Origin: Neokomagataea thailandica NBRC 106555
GTDB lineage: Bacteria; Pseudomonadota; Alphaproteobacteria; Acetobacterales; Acetobacteraceae
Reading direction: 5' to 3'
DNA length: 64,000 nucleotides
Assembly (NCBI RefSeq): GCF_001598495.1
Contig: NZ_BCZB01000015.1
Span: forward strand, 1-64,000
The notes beneath the pieces were generated by a model. It was not told where the DNA came from, ran no database searches, and saw only the letters and a list, made by a program, of their open reading frames with translations. The position numbers and the translations under genes are program-made. Each line of letters begins with the position of its first letter. Positions within the stretch are counted from its first letter, which is position 1. Positions 46,176-53,866 of the stretch are shown one piece after another.

Positions 46176-47125
46176 AGTGTCTCGTTGTGTTGTGGGGGGG
46201 GCTCGTCCTTTGTATGGGGGGGGGAGCACAAGCTTTCCCGGTGACGGTTAAAAGTTGTGGGGTGCCCGTGACGTTCCGTCAGCCGCCGCGTCATGCTGTG
46301 TTTCATGATGTGAATATGGCTGAGATGGCTTTTGCTTTGCATGTGCAGCCCTTTATGCGTGGGGTGACCGGTATTACGGGGTGGAACAAAGAGACGGATG
46401 CTTTCCGCCGGGCTTTGGGAGATGTGCCCGAGCTTGCGCCGCGCTACCCGACGTTAGAGCAGCTTATGGCTGCGCAGGCGGATCTTTTTGTTGCTGGGTG
46501 GAATTATGGCATGCGCGTGGGCGGTGATGTGACGCCGGAGCGTCTGGCTAACGAAGGTATTGCAAGCCTTGTGCTGACAGAGAGTTGCGTGCGTGCCGGG
46601 GGAGAGCGCGGCCCGGTTACGTTGGATGCTTTGTTATATAACGATGAATATCGCTTAGGTGTTGTGTTCGGAAAAGAGCGTGATGCGCGTGCATTAATAG
46701 AGGGGTGGCGGGCCCGGATTTCAACGGTGAGGGCGCATCTGTCTGGTGTGCGCTCAGTGCCGGTTTTTTTATATGATAGTGGTACGGCAGAGCCTTTTAC
46801 GGCTGGTCGTGAGGCGCTGGTGAGTGAGTTGATACGCCTTGCTGGTGGGAAAAGTATTTTTGACGATTTGCCTATTAATTGGGGCGGAGTGTCTTGGGAG
46901 GAGGTTTCTGTCAGGCGTCCGGAAGTTATCATTGTGGTGGATTATGGGCATGGTGTTGCGGAGGCAATGGAGGTTTTGCGTCATCAAGCCCTTTTGGATG
47001 GGAGCCCTGCCGTTACGCCGCAGCATATCGTGGTCTTGCGCTATGATGAGGTGACGCCAGGCCCTAATAATATCGAGGCAGTAGAAACATTGGCGCGTTT
47101 TTTACACCCAAATGCAGGGTGGTAG
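46172..47125 (+). CDS. btuF: Cobalamin-binding periplasmic protein
   Basis: Substrate-binding protein of 317 residues for the BtuCD-type importer. It has a signal peptide ending near AQA and the class III binding-protein layout (PTLEQLMAAQADLFVAGWNYG, a long helix, then PEVIIVVDYGHG). It is the fold used for cobalamin and siderophores; cobalamin is inferred from the riboswitch. The signal-peptide codons contain two guanine runs, eight G at 46194-46201 and nine at 46216-46224, which is unusual and could promote slippage. Overlaps btuD by four bases. Confidence 0.83.
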   Translation: MKCLVVLWGGLVLCMGGGAQAFPVTVKSCGVPVTFRQPPRHAVFHDVNMAEMAFALHVQPFMRGVTGITGWNKETDAFRRALGDVPELAPRYPTLEQLMAAQADLFVAGWNYGMRVGGDVTPERLANEGIASLVLTESCVRAGGERGPVTLDALLYNDEYRLGVVFGKERDARALIEGWRARISTVRAHLSGVRSVPVFLYDSGTAEPFTAGREALVSELIRLAGGKSIFDDLPINWGGVSWEEVSVRRPEVIIVVDYGHGVAEAMEVLRHQALLDGSPAVTPQHIVVLRYDEVTPGPNNIEAVETLARFLHPNAGW

Positions 47126-47134
47126 GGGCGGCAG

Positions 47135-48118
47135 GTGAAGGTGTTGTTTCTCAGTGTGTGCATCATGGTGGAACTGGTGTGCGGTTTGATGTGCGGTACG
47201 GCGCGTTTGACGCCTATTCAAGTGTGGCATGCTCTTGAGCAAGGGCCACAGGGTCATGATGTGATAGAGCGGATTATATGGTTTGCTCGCTTGCCGCGTT
47301 GTCTTTTAGCCTTAGTGGCGGGGGCTTGTTTTGCGCAGGGTGGAGCCGTGCTGCAAATTGTGACGCGTAATGCGTTGGCGGACCCTTATTTATTTGGGTT
47401 ATCGTCAGGGGCTGCGGCAGGTGCTGTTGCAGTTATTGTTTTTTTTGACAATTTTGCAGGGATATGGACGCCATTTTTGGGAGCGGGTTTAGGGGCGGTC
47501 CTCGCGACCTGTTTGTTCGGCGCATTATTATTGGGGCCGAAAGGAGTGCAGAAGAAAAGTAATTTGATTTTAGGCGGATTAGCAATTTCTTTTTTATTTT
47601 CGTCCCTGACGAATATCTTGATTTTCTTTGGTGACCGTAATACGGCGCAGTCTGTATTGTTTTGGACAATGGGAAGTTTTGCATCCGCTCAGTGGTCATT
47701 TATTCCATTATCTGCGGTTGGGTTTCTTTTGTTATTATTGTTTCGGTTGTTTTATAATAAATCATTACATGCTTTTTTGGCGGGAGAAGATACAGCGCGC
47801 TCTTTAGGCGTTGATGTGCAGGCACTGCGTAGAAGGGCTATTTTTTGCTGTGCGATTGGGTGTGGTTTGAATGTTTGCGTGTGTGGACCCGTGCCCTTTG
47901 TTGGGCTGGTTGTGCCGCATCTGGTACGTTTTTTTCAGCCCCGAATGGAAGGGGGAGTTGTTTATATCGCTGCATTCGGGGGGCTTTTAACTCTGGCGGC
48001 GGATATTGTCAGTCGTTCTATCTTACCTGCGCAAGAGCTACCTGTTGGGGTGCTGATTTCTGCATTAGGCAGTGTGTTTCTCATGGTTGTTTTGAAAAAA
48101 CGTCACTCTCTTTTCTAG
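47135..48118 (+). CDS. btuC: Cobalamin ABC transporter permease
   Basis: FecCD-family permease of 327 residues with about ten transmembrane helices. Typical elements are GGAVLQIVTRNALADPYLFGLSSGAAAG, LPFxGLVVPHLVRFF (here VPFVGLVVPHLVRFF) and the terminal PAQELPVGVLISALGSVFL. It completes the uptake operon. It starts with GTG 47135, nine bases after the btuF stop, preceded by a GGGG-containing site. A hairpin follows the stop. Confidence 0.88.
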   Translation: MKVLFLSVCIMVELVCGLMCGTARLTPIQVWHALEQGPQGHDVIERIIWFARLPRCLLALVAGACFAQGGAVLQIVTRNALADPYLFGLSSGAAAGAVAVIVFFDNFAGIWTPFLGAGLGAVLATCLFGALLLGPKGVQKKSNLILGGLAISFLFSSLTNILIFFGDRNTAQSVLFWTMGSFASAQWSFIPLSAVGFLLLLLFRLFYNKSLHAFLAGEDTARSLGVDVQALRRRAIFCCAIGCGLNVCVCGPVPFVGLVVPHLVRFFQPRMEGGVVYIAAFGGLLTLAADIVSRSILPAQELPVGVLISALGSVFLMVVLKKRHSLF

Positions 48119-48124
48119 GGAGAG

Positions 48125-48162
48125 CGCACTTCCTGTACATGTAATTCTGCACAGGAAGTGCG
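48125..48162. terminator. Hairpin terminating the btu operon
   Basis: CGCACTTCCTGT (48125-48136) pairs perfectly with ACAGGAAGTGCG (48151-48162) around a 14-base loop, then a T-rich stretch. It also faces the convergent 2H-phosphoesterase gene. Confidence 0.75.
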
Positions 48163-48168
48163 TTGTTG

Positions 48169-48942
48169 TTAGATTTTTCGTGGCAGTGTCAGGAGAGGCT
48201 CGAACGCAAACATATCTGTAAAACGGCAATAGAGCGGGGCTGGAAGGTCAATATATGCACAGCGTGCCGCCAAACGATTACGCCATTGTTGACATGCTGC
48301 CTGAAAGGTTTGAGCGACGTCATCGGGCATAGGGCGGAATGCATAGCCAAAGGTAATGTGAAAGCGGAAGGTATCTAGATTGGGTGTCATGAGGCCCGTT
48401 GCACGGGCGATGTCATGACGCAACTGGTAAAGGGTGGCGCGTTCTGCGGGATCTGCTGGGAGGAGGGGGATGATGGTGAGGCCTTTTGTCTCAGCCGTAT
48501 CAACGCGCATACGAATAGGGGTCGGGTATGTGAACCGTTGAGTGCGCAGGCGGTCCAATAAGGTTTGAGTAATCTCGGTCATGGGGGTGTCGAGAGACGT
48601 ACCGGTAGGCCATAGATGGGCGGCGCGTCTTTGTGGGTCAGCGCAGCCGTAGATGGTCATATGATAGCTGGAGGGCGGTGTTGCCGCGACATAGTCTCGA
48701 AAATCGCGCGTGACTTCGGCGTTAATGTTGAGCATCTCTTGAAAGGCGGGGCTATTAAAGGGGAGAGGACAAATTATGGTGTCTCCGACCCAAGGTAAGA
48801 CATTACCGGTGTTACTGAACTTTCCTTCCGTATTGATGGGTGAGCTTTTTGCATGTGAATATGTGGAAAGAAGAGGGACACTACAGGCTGCGCCAAGTGT
48901 GGATATCATAGTACGGCGTTTTATAGATTTAGGGTGTGTCAT
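48169..48942 (-). CDS. Exported 2H phosphoesterase-like protein (DUF1868)
   Basis: A 257-residue protein with a likely twin-arginine signal (IKRRTMISTLGAACS.., cleaved after SHA). The mature part has two HxT/S motifs, SYHMTIYG and RFHITFGY, typical of 2H phosphoesterases such as 2'-5' RNA ligases and cyclic phosphodiesterases, in the arrangement of the DUF1868 family. Export is odd for a fold mostly known for cytoplasmic RNA or cyclic phosphate substrates. It is convergent with the btu operon, with a shared hairpin at its 3' end. The gap upstream (48943-49100) is AT-rich and empty. Confidence 0.7.
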   Translation of the reverse strand: MTHPKSIKRRTMISTLGAACSVPLLSTYSHAKSSPINTEGKFSNTGNVLPWVGDTIICPLPFNSPAFQEMLNINAEVTRDFRDYVAATPPSSYHMTIYGCADPQRRAAHLWPTGTSLDTPMTEITQTLLDRLRTQRFTYPTPIRMRVDTAETKGLTIIPLLPADPAERATLYQLRHDIARATGLMTPNLDTFRFHITFGYAFRPMPDDVAQTFQAACQQWRNRLAARCAYIDLPAPLYCRFTDMFAFEPLLTLPRKI

Positions 48943-49102
48943 ATAGAATGTCTTTCACGATATGATGTATTTTTGACCATAAATGAGTCTAATGTTATAT
49001 TTTTCTATTATGTATGAATTATTGAAGAAATTTTTTATAGTTTACTTCTATTGTAAGCGTAGGCATTGCACTGTCGAGATGTGTTGTGAAAGCGCGTTAA
49101 AC

Positions 49103-49137
49103 GCCCTTGATGCTGGGTAATAGGCATCAAGGGTTTT
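49103..49137. terminator. Intrinsic terminator between same-strand genes
   Basis: CCCTTGATGC (49103-49112) pairs with GCATCAAGGG (49123-49132), loop of ten, then TTTTT on the plus strand. It lies just past the EamA stop (minus strand), so it likely ends that transcript, although the T run favours plus-strand use. Confidence 0.65.
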
Positions 49138-49149
49138 TATCAAAAGTTT

Positions 49150-50046
49150 TTATGCTTTCTTAGCGTTGGACAAGTAAAATCCAATGCCGACGAGTGCAAA
49201 GCCACCAAGCTCAATGGCTTCAATGCGTTCGTTCAGCAAAAGCGTAGCAAATAATGTGCCGAAGACCGGCATGAGGTAAAAGAAAATACTCGCTTTGGCG
49301 GACCCGATAAGCTGTACGCCGCGATTGAATAGAAAAAAAGCGAGGAGAGAGGGGCCGATTGCTAAGTAGGTGATGGCACCGATATTGGGCAAAGTGAGGT
49401 GCGGGATGCCTGAAGTTGTAAAAATCTCAAGCGGTAACAGGAGTATGGTTGCGCAGAGAAATGTGACGAATAAAAAGCTGCTGGGGTGCAGTTGCGGCTT
49501 GCAGCGAAGGAGCGCGGCATATGAAGACTGACACAGCATGGCGAGGCCGGCGAGGATGGTGCCCGTATTCAGTGTGCTGCCGGTTGTACCGGGTTTTCCG
49601 AGGATAACGCATAAAACGCCAGCCGCTGCAAAGGCCATTGCAATGAGTTGGCGGAGTGTTGGGCGTTCGCCAAATAATAAAAGGCCAAATCCGAGAATGC
49701 TGATGGGCATAGCGGATTGGATGAGTAGGGCAGAGGTGGCTGTTGTGTGGCGCACGGCAAAATAGGCCAGCGTATTACTGCCTGCAATGCCCAGTATTGA
49801 GAGTAATAATAAAATAGGCAGGCTTTTACGGATTGTGGGGAAATCTTTTTTGAGATGGGGTAGGGCAAAGGGGGTGACGAGAATTGTTGCCAAAACCCAA
49901 CGTAAAAAAGAGAGGGTAATCGGTGTCAGGGACGCGGGGATAGCGCGTCCGAGAACAAAATTACTGGCCCAAAAGCAGGTGGCCAGTGTGAGGAGGAGAT
50001 ACGGTGTATTCCAGAGGCTCAACCGAGAGGATGCTGATGTGCTCAT
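49150..50046 (-). CDS. DMT-superfamily (EamA) exporter
   Basis: A 298-residue membrane protein with about ten helices in two EamA repeats (SSRLSLWNTPYLLLTLATCFWASNF at the start). Family members commonly export amino acids. Its first four bases overlap the end of the aminotransferase gene, and a divergent Lrp regulator lies beyond; together this suggests export of an aromatic or related amino acid. The exact substrate is inferred only. Confidence 0.83.
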   Translation of the reverse strand: MSTSASSRLSLWNTPYLLLTLATCFWASNFVLGRAIPASLTPITLSFLRWVLATILVTPFALPHLKKDFPTIRKSLPILLLLSILGIAGSNTLAYFAVRHTTATSALLIQSAMPISILGFGLLLFGERPTLRQLIAMAFAAAGVLCVILGKPGTTGSTLNTGTILAGLAMLCQSSYAALLRCKPQLHPSSFLFVTFLCATILLLPLEIFTTSGIPHLTLPNIGAITYLAIGPSLLAFFLFNRGVQLIGSAKASIFFYLMPVFGTLFATLLLNERIEAIELGGFALVGIGFYLSNAKKA

Positions 50047-51233
50047 GCGATGTTCTGCTTCATGAGAGCGTGTAGAGCGGAACCAAAGCGTTGAATATCT
50101 CCTTCGCCAAAGCCTGCGATATTAATGCGCCCCGTATGTGCCATGTAAATGGCGTAATGCTCACGCAGCCATGTGACTTGAGAGGGGGTGAGTGGAAGGG
50201 TGGCGAACATACCCTTGCCGTGGGCAATGGGGGCCAGATTAAGGGATCCGATAGTGCCGAGATGTGCCAGTTCGTGTCGTAAAGACAAAATGCGTTGGCG
50301 CATGGTTTCGAGTTCTTCGCGCCATACTGTGTGCAATGCGGCATTTGTTAAAATCAAACGAACTACAGCCGCGCCGTGGTCAGGTGGCATAGACCAATTG
50401 GTGCGCGCAAGGTGCAGTAAGTTCGATAAGGTGCAGTGGAGGCTTTCTGCATCAGGTGCGCTGACATAAAGTGCGCCAGTTCGCTCACGGTAGAGGCCAA
50501 AGTTCTTATCGCATGAATAAGCGAGGAGACCGTAAGGCACAGCAGAAAGAATGGTGCGTGCGCCAAGGTTATCTTTCTCCCAGCCATCACCAAGGCCTTG
50601 ATAGGCAATATCAATGAGAGGGAGGAGTTGGCGGCTGGCGATAATGTCAGCAATGACGCGCCAGTCTTGTTTCGTTGGGTCAATGCCGAGAGGGTTCTGG
50701 CAGCAGCCGTGGAGAAGAACGGCATCTCCTGCTTCTGCGGCGTTTAAAGTCTCTGAAAAACCTTTGAGGTCAAAGCTTTGCGTTTTTAGGTCGAAGCATG
50801 GTGTCGTAATGACGGACAGGCCGACTTCTTGAAAAATAGCGAGGTGGTTGGCCCATGTTGGGCTCGCCACGATAATGCGCTTTACACCACTGCGGACCAG
50901 AAGTTCTCCGGCAAGGCGCAGTGCGCCGGTGCCGCCGGGGGTTTGCAAACCATCAATAGCGCGATGCGTTTGAATCTCTCCGAAGAGGTGTTCTGCAATG
51001 GCTGTTACAAAGCCTTTATCGCCTTCTGGGCCGAGGTAGGATTTGCTGTCTTGTGTTGTGAGGAGCTGTTCTTCGGCTTGTTTGACGGCTGCCATAATAG
51101 GGGTTGCGCCACGTTCATCCCGAAAGACACCGACGCCAAGATCAATTTTTTCCTCTCTCGGGTCGGCAGCATAGGACTTAATAAGGGCGAGAAGAGGGTC
51201 GTTTGGCTGTGGGGTTAGTGTTGAAAAGGGCAT
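50043..51233 (-). CDS. Aromatic/aspartate aminotransferase (class I, TyrB-like)
   Basis: PLP enzyme of 396 residues that interconverts aromatic or acidic amino acids with their keto acids. The N-terminal DPREEKIDLGVGVFRDERG, the PLP-binding Lys in YSCDKNFGLYRERTGAL and the substrate Arg in RINIAGF are as in AspC/TyrB. ATG 51233 is chosen because GGAG lies 6 bases before it; the GTG at 51239 is unlikely. It is operonic with the EamA exporter and divergent from an Lrp-type regulator. Confidence 0.9.
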   Translation of the reverse strand: MPFSTLTPQPNDPLLALIKSYAADPREEKIDLGVGVFRDERGATPIMAAVKQAEEQLLTTQDSKSYLGPEGDKGFVTAIAEHLFGEIQTHRAIDGLQTPGGTGALRLAGELLVRSGVKRIIVASPTWANHLAIFQEVGLSVITTPCFDLKTQSFDLKGFSETLNAAEAGDAVLLHGCCQNPLGIDPTKQDWRVIADIIASRQLLPLIDIAYQGLGDGWEKDNLGARTILSAVPYGLLAYSCDKNFGLYRERTGALYVSAPDAESLHCTLSNLLHLARTNWSMPPDHGAAVVRLILTNAALHTVWREELETMRQRILSLRHELAHLGTIGSLNLAPIAHGKGMFATLPLTPSQVTWLREHYAIYMAHTGRINIAGFGEGDIQRFGSALHALMKQNIA

Positions 51234-51329
51234 GCTCACTCCAGCAAAATAGAGATGGAATAATAATGTTTATTTTGTGCAATGTCCGTGTTTTTTGGGA
51301 TGTTTTATGTGTCCTGACGCACGATTTGT

Positions 51330-51343
51330 GCGATATATATCGC
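51330..51343. promoter_or_regulatory. Candidate Lrp operator
   Basis: GCGATATATATCGC is a perfect 14-base palindrome in the divergent region between the aminotransferase operon and the Lrp-family gene, 36 bases before the regulator start. A role as the regulator's operator is inferred from position and symmetry. Confidence 0.45.
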
Positions 51344-51378
51344 CGCCGTGATGTTTTTATGTGTGGTGAGGGGCTGTG

Positions 51379-51846
51379 ATGCTGGATCGTTTTGATGTGC
51401 TTATTTTGGAAATTTGGCAGAAATGGGGAGATATTGGCCCCCAAGGGATGAGTGAAAAAGTACATCTATCGGCTTCGCAGTGTTCCCGGCGTATGCAGCG
51501 TTTACGGTCGGAAGGGTATGTGCAGCACATTGCGGCTGTGTTGGACGCCGCAAAAATAGGTATTGGGGTGCATGCTTATATTTTATTGACACTCCATTCG
51601 CATAGTGCGGAGTGTCTGGAGCAATTTCGTCAAAAAATTATGGATATGGATGAGGTATCGGAATGTCAGACATTAACAGGTATTTCAGATGTAATTTTAA
51701 AAGTTTCTACTTATGATTTGAATAGTTTTAATCATTTTTTGAATCATGAACTTTTGTCACTGCCTGAAGTGTCAACAGCACACTCCAATATAGTTTTAAG
51801 TAATATAAAAAGCAGTACAAATTTTACTTTAAAATACTCAAATTAG
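51379..51846 (+). CDS. Lrp/AsnC-family transcriptional regulator
   Basis: A 155-residue regulator: N-terminal helix-turn-helix (MSEKVHLSASQCSRRMQRLRSEGYV) and C-terminal RAM effector domain ending with PEVSTAHSNIVLS. Such proteins sense amino acids. ATG 51379 is chosen for the TGAGGGG site 6 bases upstream; a GTG at 51376 is too close. It is divergent from an aminotransferase-exporter operon, its likely target. The C-terminal segment (STNFTLKYSN) is slightly extended and AT-rich. Confidence 0.88.
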   Translation: MLDRFDVLILEIWQKWGDIGPQGMSEKVHLSASQCSRRMQRLRSEGYVQHIAAVLDAAKIGIGVHAYILLTLHSHSAECLEQFRQKIMDMDEVSECQTLTGISDVILKVSTYDLNSFNHFLNHELLSLPEVSTAHSNIVLSNIKSSTNFTLKYSN

Positions 51847-51859
51847 TTTTGTAATTGAT

Positions 51860-51877
51860 AATCACTTACAAGTAATT
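51860..51877. promoter_or_regulatory. Candidate iron-responsive operator upstream of bacterioferritin
   Basis: AATCACTTACAAGTAATT is a near-palindrome (AATYACTT-AC-AAGTRATT) inside TTGATAATCACTT.., 66 bases before the bacterioferritin ATG. It has Fur-box-like spacing, but the match to consensus is partial. Confidence 0.4.
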
Positions 51878-51943
51878 GCAAAAAATAGTGTTTTGATACT
51901 TGTCGGGGGTGTGTTATCGAGATGTTAGAAATGGAGAGAGAGA

Positions 51944-52432
51944 ATGACAGTTAAAGACCAAAAAGTTGTTGATTTTCTGAACACGCAGTTAACGAATGAG
52001 TTGACGGCGATTAATCAATATTTTCTGCATGCCCGCACGTTGCGCCACTGGGGTGTGACGCATCTCGCGAAGAAAGAATATGATGAATCTATCGAAGAGA
52101 TGCGTCATGCAGATTGGTTGATTGAACGCATTTTATTCCTGGGCGGTTTGCCGAATGTGCAGCGTTTGAACCAGATTTTGATTGGTGAGAGCGTCGAAGA
52201 AGTATTGAAATGTGATCTTCAACTTGAGAAAAAAGCTCTGGAAGATCTGCGTGATGGTATCGCTTATTGTGAAAGCGTCCGTGATTATGTGTCACGTGAC
52301 CTGATGCTGAAGATCCTCATTAACGAGGAAGAGCATGAGGATTACATCGATCGCCAGTTCGACCTGATCAAACAAGTTGGCATTGAGCGTTACATTCAAA
52401 CCAATTCTGCACCGGCCACAGAGCAAGAATAA
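51944..52432 (+). CDS. bfr: Bacterioferritin
   Basis: Iron-storage protein of 162 residues forming 24-subunit shells. Ferroxidase ligands are at their usual places: Glu18 (LTNELTAIN), Glu51 and His54 (IEEMRHAD), Glu94 (QLEKKALEDL region) and Glu127/His130 (NEEEHEDY). Met52 in EEMRH is the haem ligand, so this is the haem-binding type. It is convergent with bfd, the ferredoxin that releases its iron. A clear terminator follows. Confidence 0.95.
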   Translation: MTVKDQKVVDFLNTQLTNELTAINQYFLHARTLRHWGVTHLAKKEYDESIEEMRHADWLIERILFLGGLPNVQRLNQILIGESVEEVLKCDLQLEKKALEDLRDGIAYCESVRDYVSRDLMLKILINEEEHEDYIDRQFDLIKQVGIERYIQTNSAPATEQE

Positions 52433-52459
52433 GCGTGTTCATCGCGTTATTCAGTTGAG

Positions 52460-52486
52460 AAAGCGGGCTTCTAGCCCGCTTTTTTT
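52460..52486. terminator. Intrinsic terminator of bfr overlapping the bfd 3' end
   Basis: AGCGGGCT (52462-52469) pairs with AGCCCGCT (52473-52480), loop TCT, then a T run. The right arm and tail lie inside the last codons and stop of the convergent bfd gene (stop at 52471), so the hairpin is shared. Confidence 0.8.
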
Positions 52487-52707
52487 ATGGCTGGCGGTGC
52501 GGCTTTAGCAATTAGGCTGGGGGCTAAAGGGAACGCATTGTGTTTTTGAAGCGCTTCCTTGAGAAGGCATATCATACCCGGTACGCAGTTCCCGCACTGT
52601 GCGCGGCATTTGCGAGCGGTATAAACTTCAGAAGGGCGTGAAGCCCCTGACTGAATCGCAGCTTCAACATCGAGGTGGGAGAGAGCGTTACATGAACAGA
52701 CAATCAT
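52471..52707 (-). CDS. bfd: Bacterioferritin-associated [2Fe-2S] ferredoxin
   Basis: A 78-residue [2Fe-2S] protein that reduces ferric iron stored in bacterioferritin. Cluster Cys are in VCSCNAL and CRAQCGNCVP, as in the BFD domain. ATG 52707 is chosen because it gives the standard start with the CxC motif at residues 4-6; the frame is open further upstream but overlaps the Fur-like sites. It faces bfr tail to tail. An extra 25 residues after the domain (Ala/Pro-rich) are not part of the canonical fold. Confidence 0.9.
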   Translation of the reverse strand: MIVCSCNALSHLDVEAAIQSGASRPSEVYTARKCRAQCGNCVPGMICLLKEALQKHNAFPLAPSLIAKAAPPAIKKAG

Positions 52708-52730
52708 AACTGCCTGTAATCCTTTGGTGT

Positions 52731-52772
52731 TGCGAATGAGTATCACTCTATAATTTATGAGAGTCATTCGCA
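52731..52772. promoter_or_regulatory. Inverted pair of Fur-like sites upstream of bfd
   Basis: TGCGAATGAGTATCA (52731-52745) and TGAGAGTCATTCGCA (52758-52772) are inverted copies of one another at 13 of 15 positions, and TGCGAATGA/TCATTCGCA is exact. The motif resembles alphaproteobacterial Fur boxes. It sits 24 bases upstream of the bfd start, consistent with iron repression of bfd. Confidence 0.65.
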
Positions 52773-52909
52773 AACACAAACTTGCTATGGTTTATAATTT
52801 AATTTTTCACCTCATTTTTCCATGTGAATTCAGGGTGTTGAATTGCTGCTTCTTCCAAAAGGTCTTATGCCTCCACGCTTTCTTGTGTAGTTTTAAGGGG
52901 GGGGGGAGT

Positions 52910-53791
52910 GTGGCAGTCATACGGTGGTGGTTGGTTGCGGTAGGGTGTTGTTTCGGGTGGCCTGGTTCTTCGGATGCGGCGTCATGCACGCAGTTTTTTG
53001 CCGGGGGGCGTCCGCCTGTTTTGCTGTTTGGCGGCATGTTCCATGATGGTGTGGTGCTGTGTAACGATGATTATGCTGTGCAGGTATCACCTCTGACGAA
53101 GGGGCCTTTATGGTCGGCCGAGGACCTGACGGAAGAGAATGTTCAAATTGCACGCCAGACTGCGCGCTTGAATGATTTTCGGGCAGATGATCGCTTGACG
53201 GCCTCTCAGCAGGCGGGGTTGCTTGATTACCGTGATGCGGGGTTTGATCGTGGGCATATGACGCCTAGTGGAGACGAGCCCGGAAGTGCAGCACAATCTC
53301 AGTCTTTTTTGCTGTCGAATATCGTGCCGCAAACGGCTGAACTCAACCGAGGAGCGTGGGAAGGGGTTGAAAGTGCTGTGCGGGGCTGGGCAGAGCAAGA
53401 GGGAGAACTCTTTATCGTGACTGGGCCGGGTTATAATCCTGACCATCTGCCCGTAACGATTGGCCCGGGCCATATCCCCGTGCCGGACGTGACGTGGAAG
53501 GCGGTTTATGATCCGTCTGGCCCCGGAACCGGTGCGTATGTCTGCACCAACACCACGGCCCCACACTGCAAGATCACGTCTGTAGCGCTATTGACGGCGC
53601 TGGTCGGTATTGACCCTTTTCCAGCTTTGTCGCCGAGCCTTAAGGCAACGGTTTTCTCTATGCCGCCGATCCGCCAGAGCCCTGTGGCGATGGTTCATCG
53701 GTCGGGTCGTCATAAATTGTTAAAAGAATGGGGAACGAGGACGGCACAGAAGGCTTTGAAATCACTCTTGCGCGCTTTGGTGCCGCGCTAG
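52910..53791 (+). CDS. Secreted DNA/RNA non-specific endonuclease
   Basis: NUC1-family nuclease of about 293 residues. The mature domain contains FDRGHMTPSGDE with the catalytic His near residue 116, and LSNIVPQTAELNRGAWEGVE with the metal-binding Asn, as in Serratia-type nucleases. A GTG at 52910 gives a good signal peptide ending near SDAA. The ribosome binding region is odd: ten consecutive G (52897-52906) lie directly before it, leaving the Shine-Dalgarno-like GGGGAG only one base from the start. Longer N-termini are open upstream (ATG 52787), so the true start is uncertain and may be affected by the G run. Confidence 0.8.
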   Translation: MAVIRWWLVAVGCCFGWPGSSDAASCTQFFAGGRPPVLLFGGMFHDGVVLCNDDYAVQVSPLTKGPLWSAEDLTEENVQIARQTARLNDFRADDRLTASQQAGLLDYRDAGFDRGHMTPSGDEPGSAAQSQSFLLSNIVPQTAELNRGAWEGVESAVRGWAEQEGELFIVTGPGYNPDHLPVTIGPGHIPVPDVTWKAVYDPSGPGTGAYVCTNTTAPHCKITSVALLTALVGIDPFPALSPSLKATVFSMPPIRQSPVAMVHRSGRHKLLKEWGTRTAQKALKSLLRALVPR

Positions 53792-53866
53792 GTGAGTGGT
53801 GAAGCTTGTAGGAAGGAATAGGATGCTTCGTGAAGATGAGTTTCGTTGAAGGAAACGCTATCTTTT

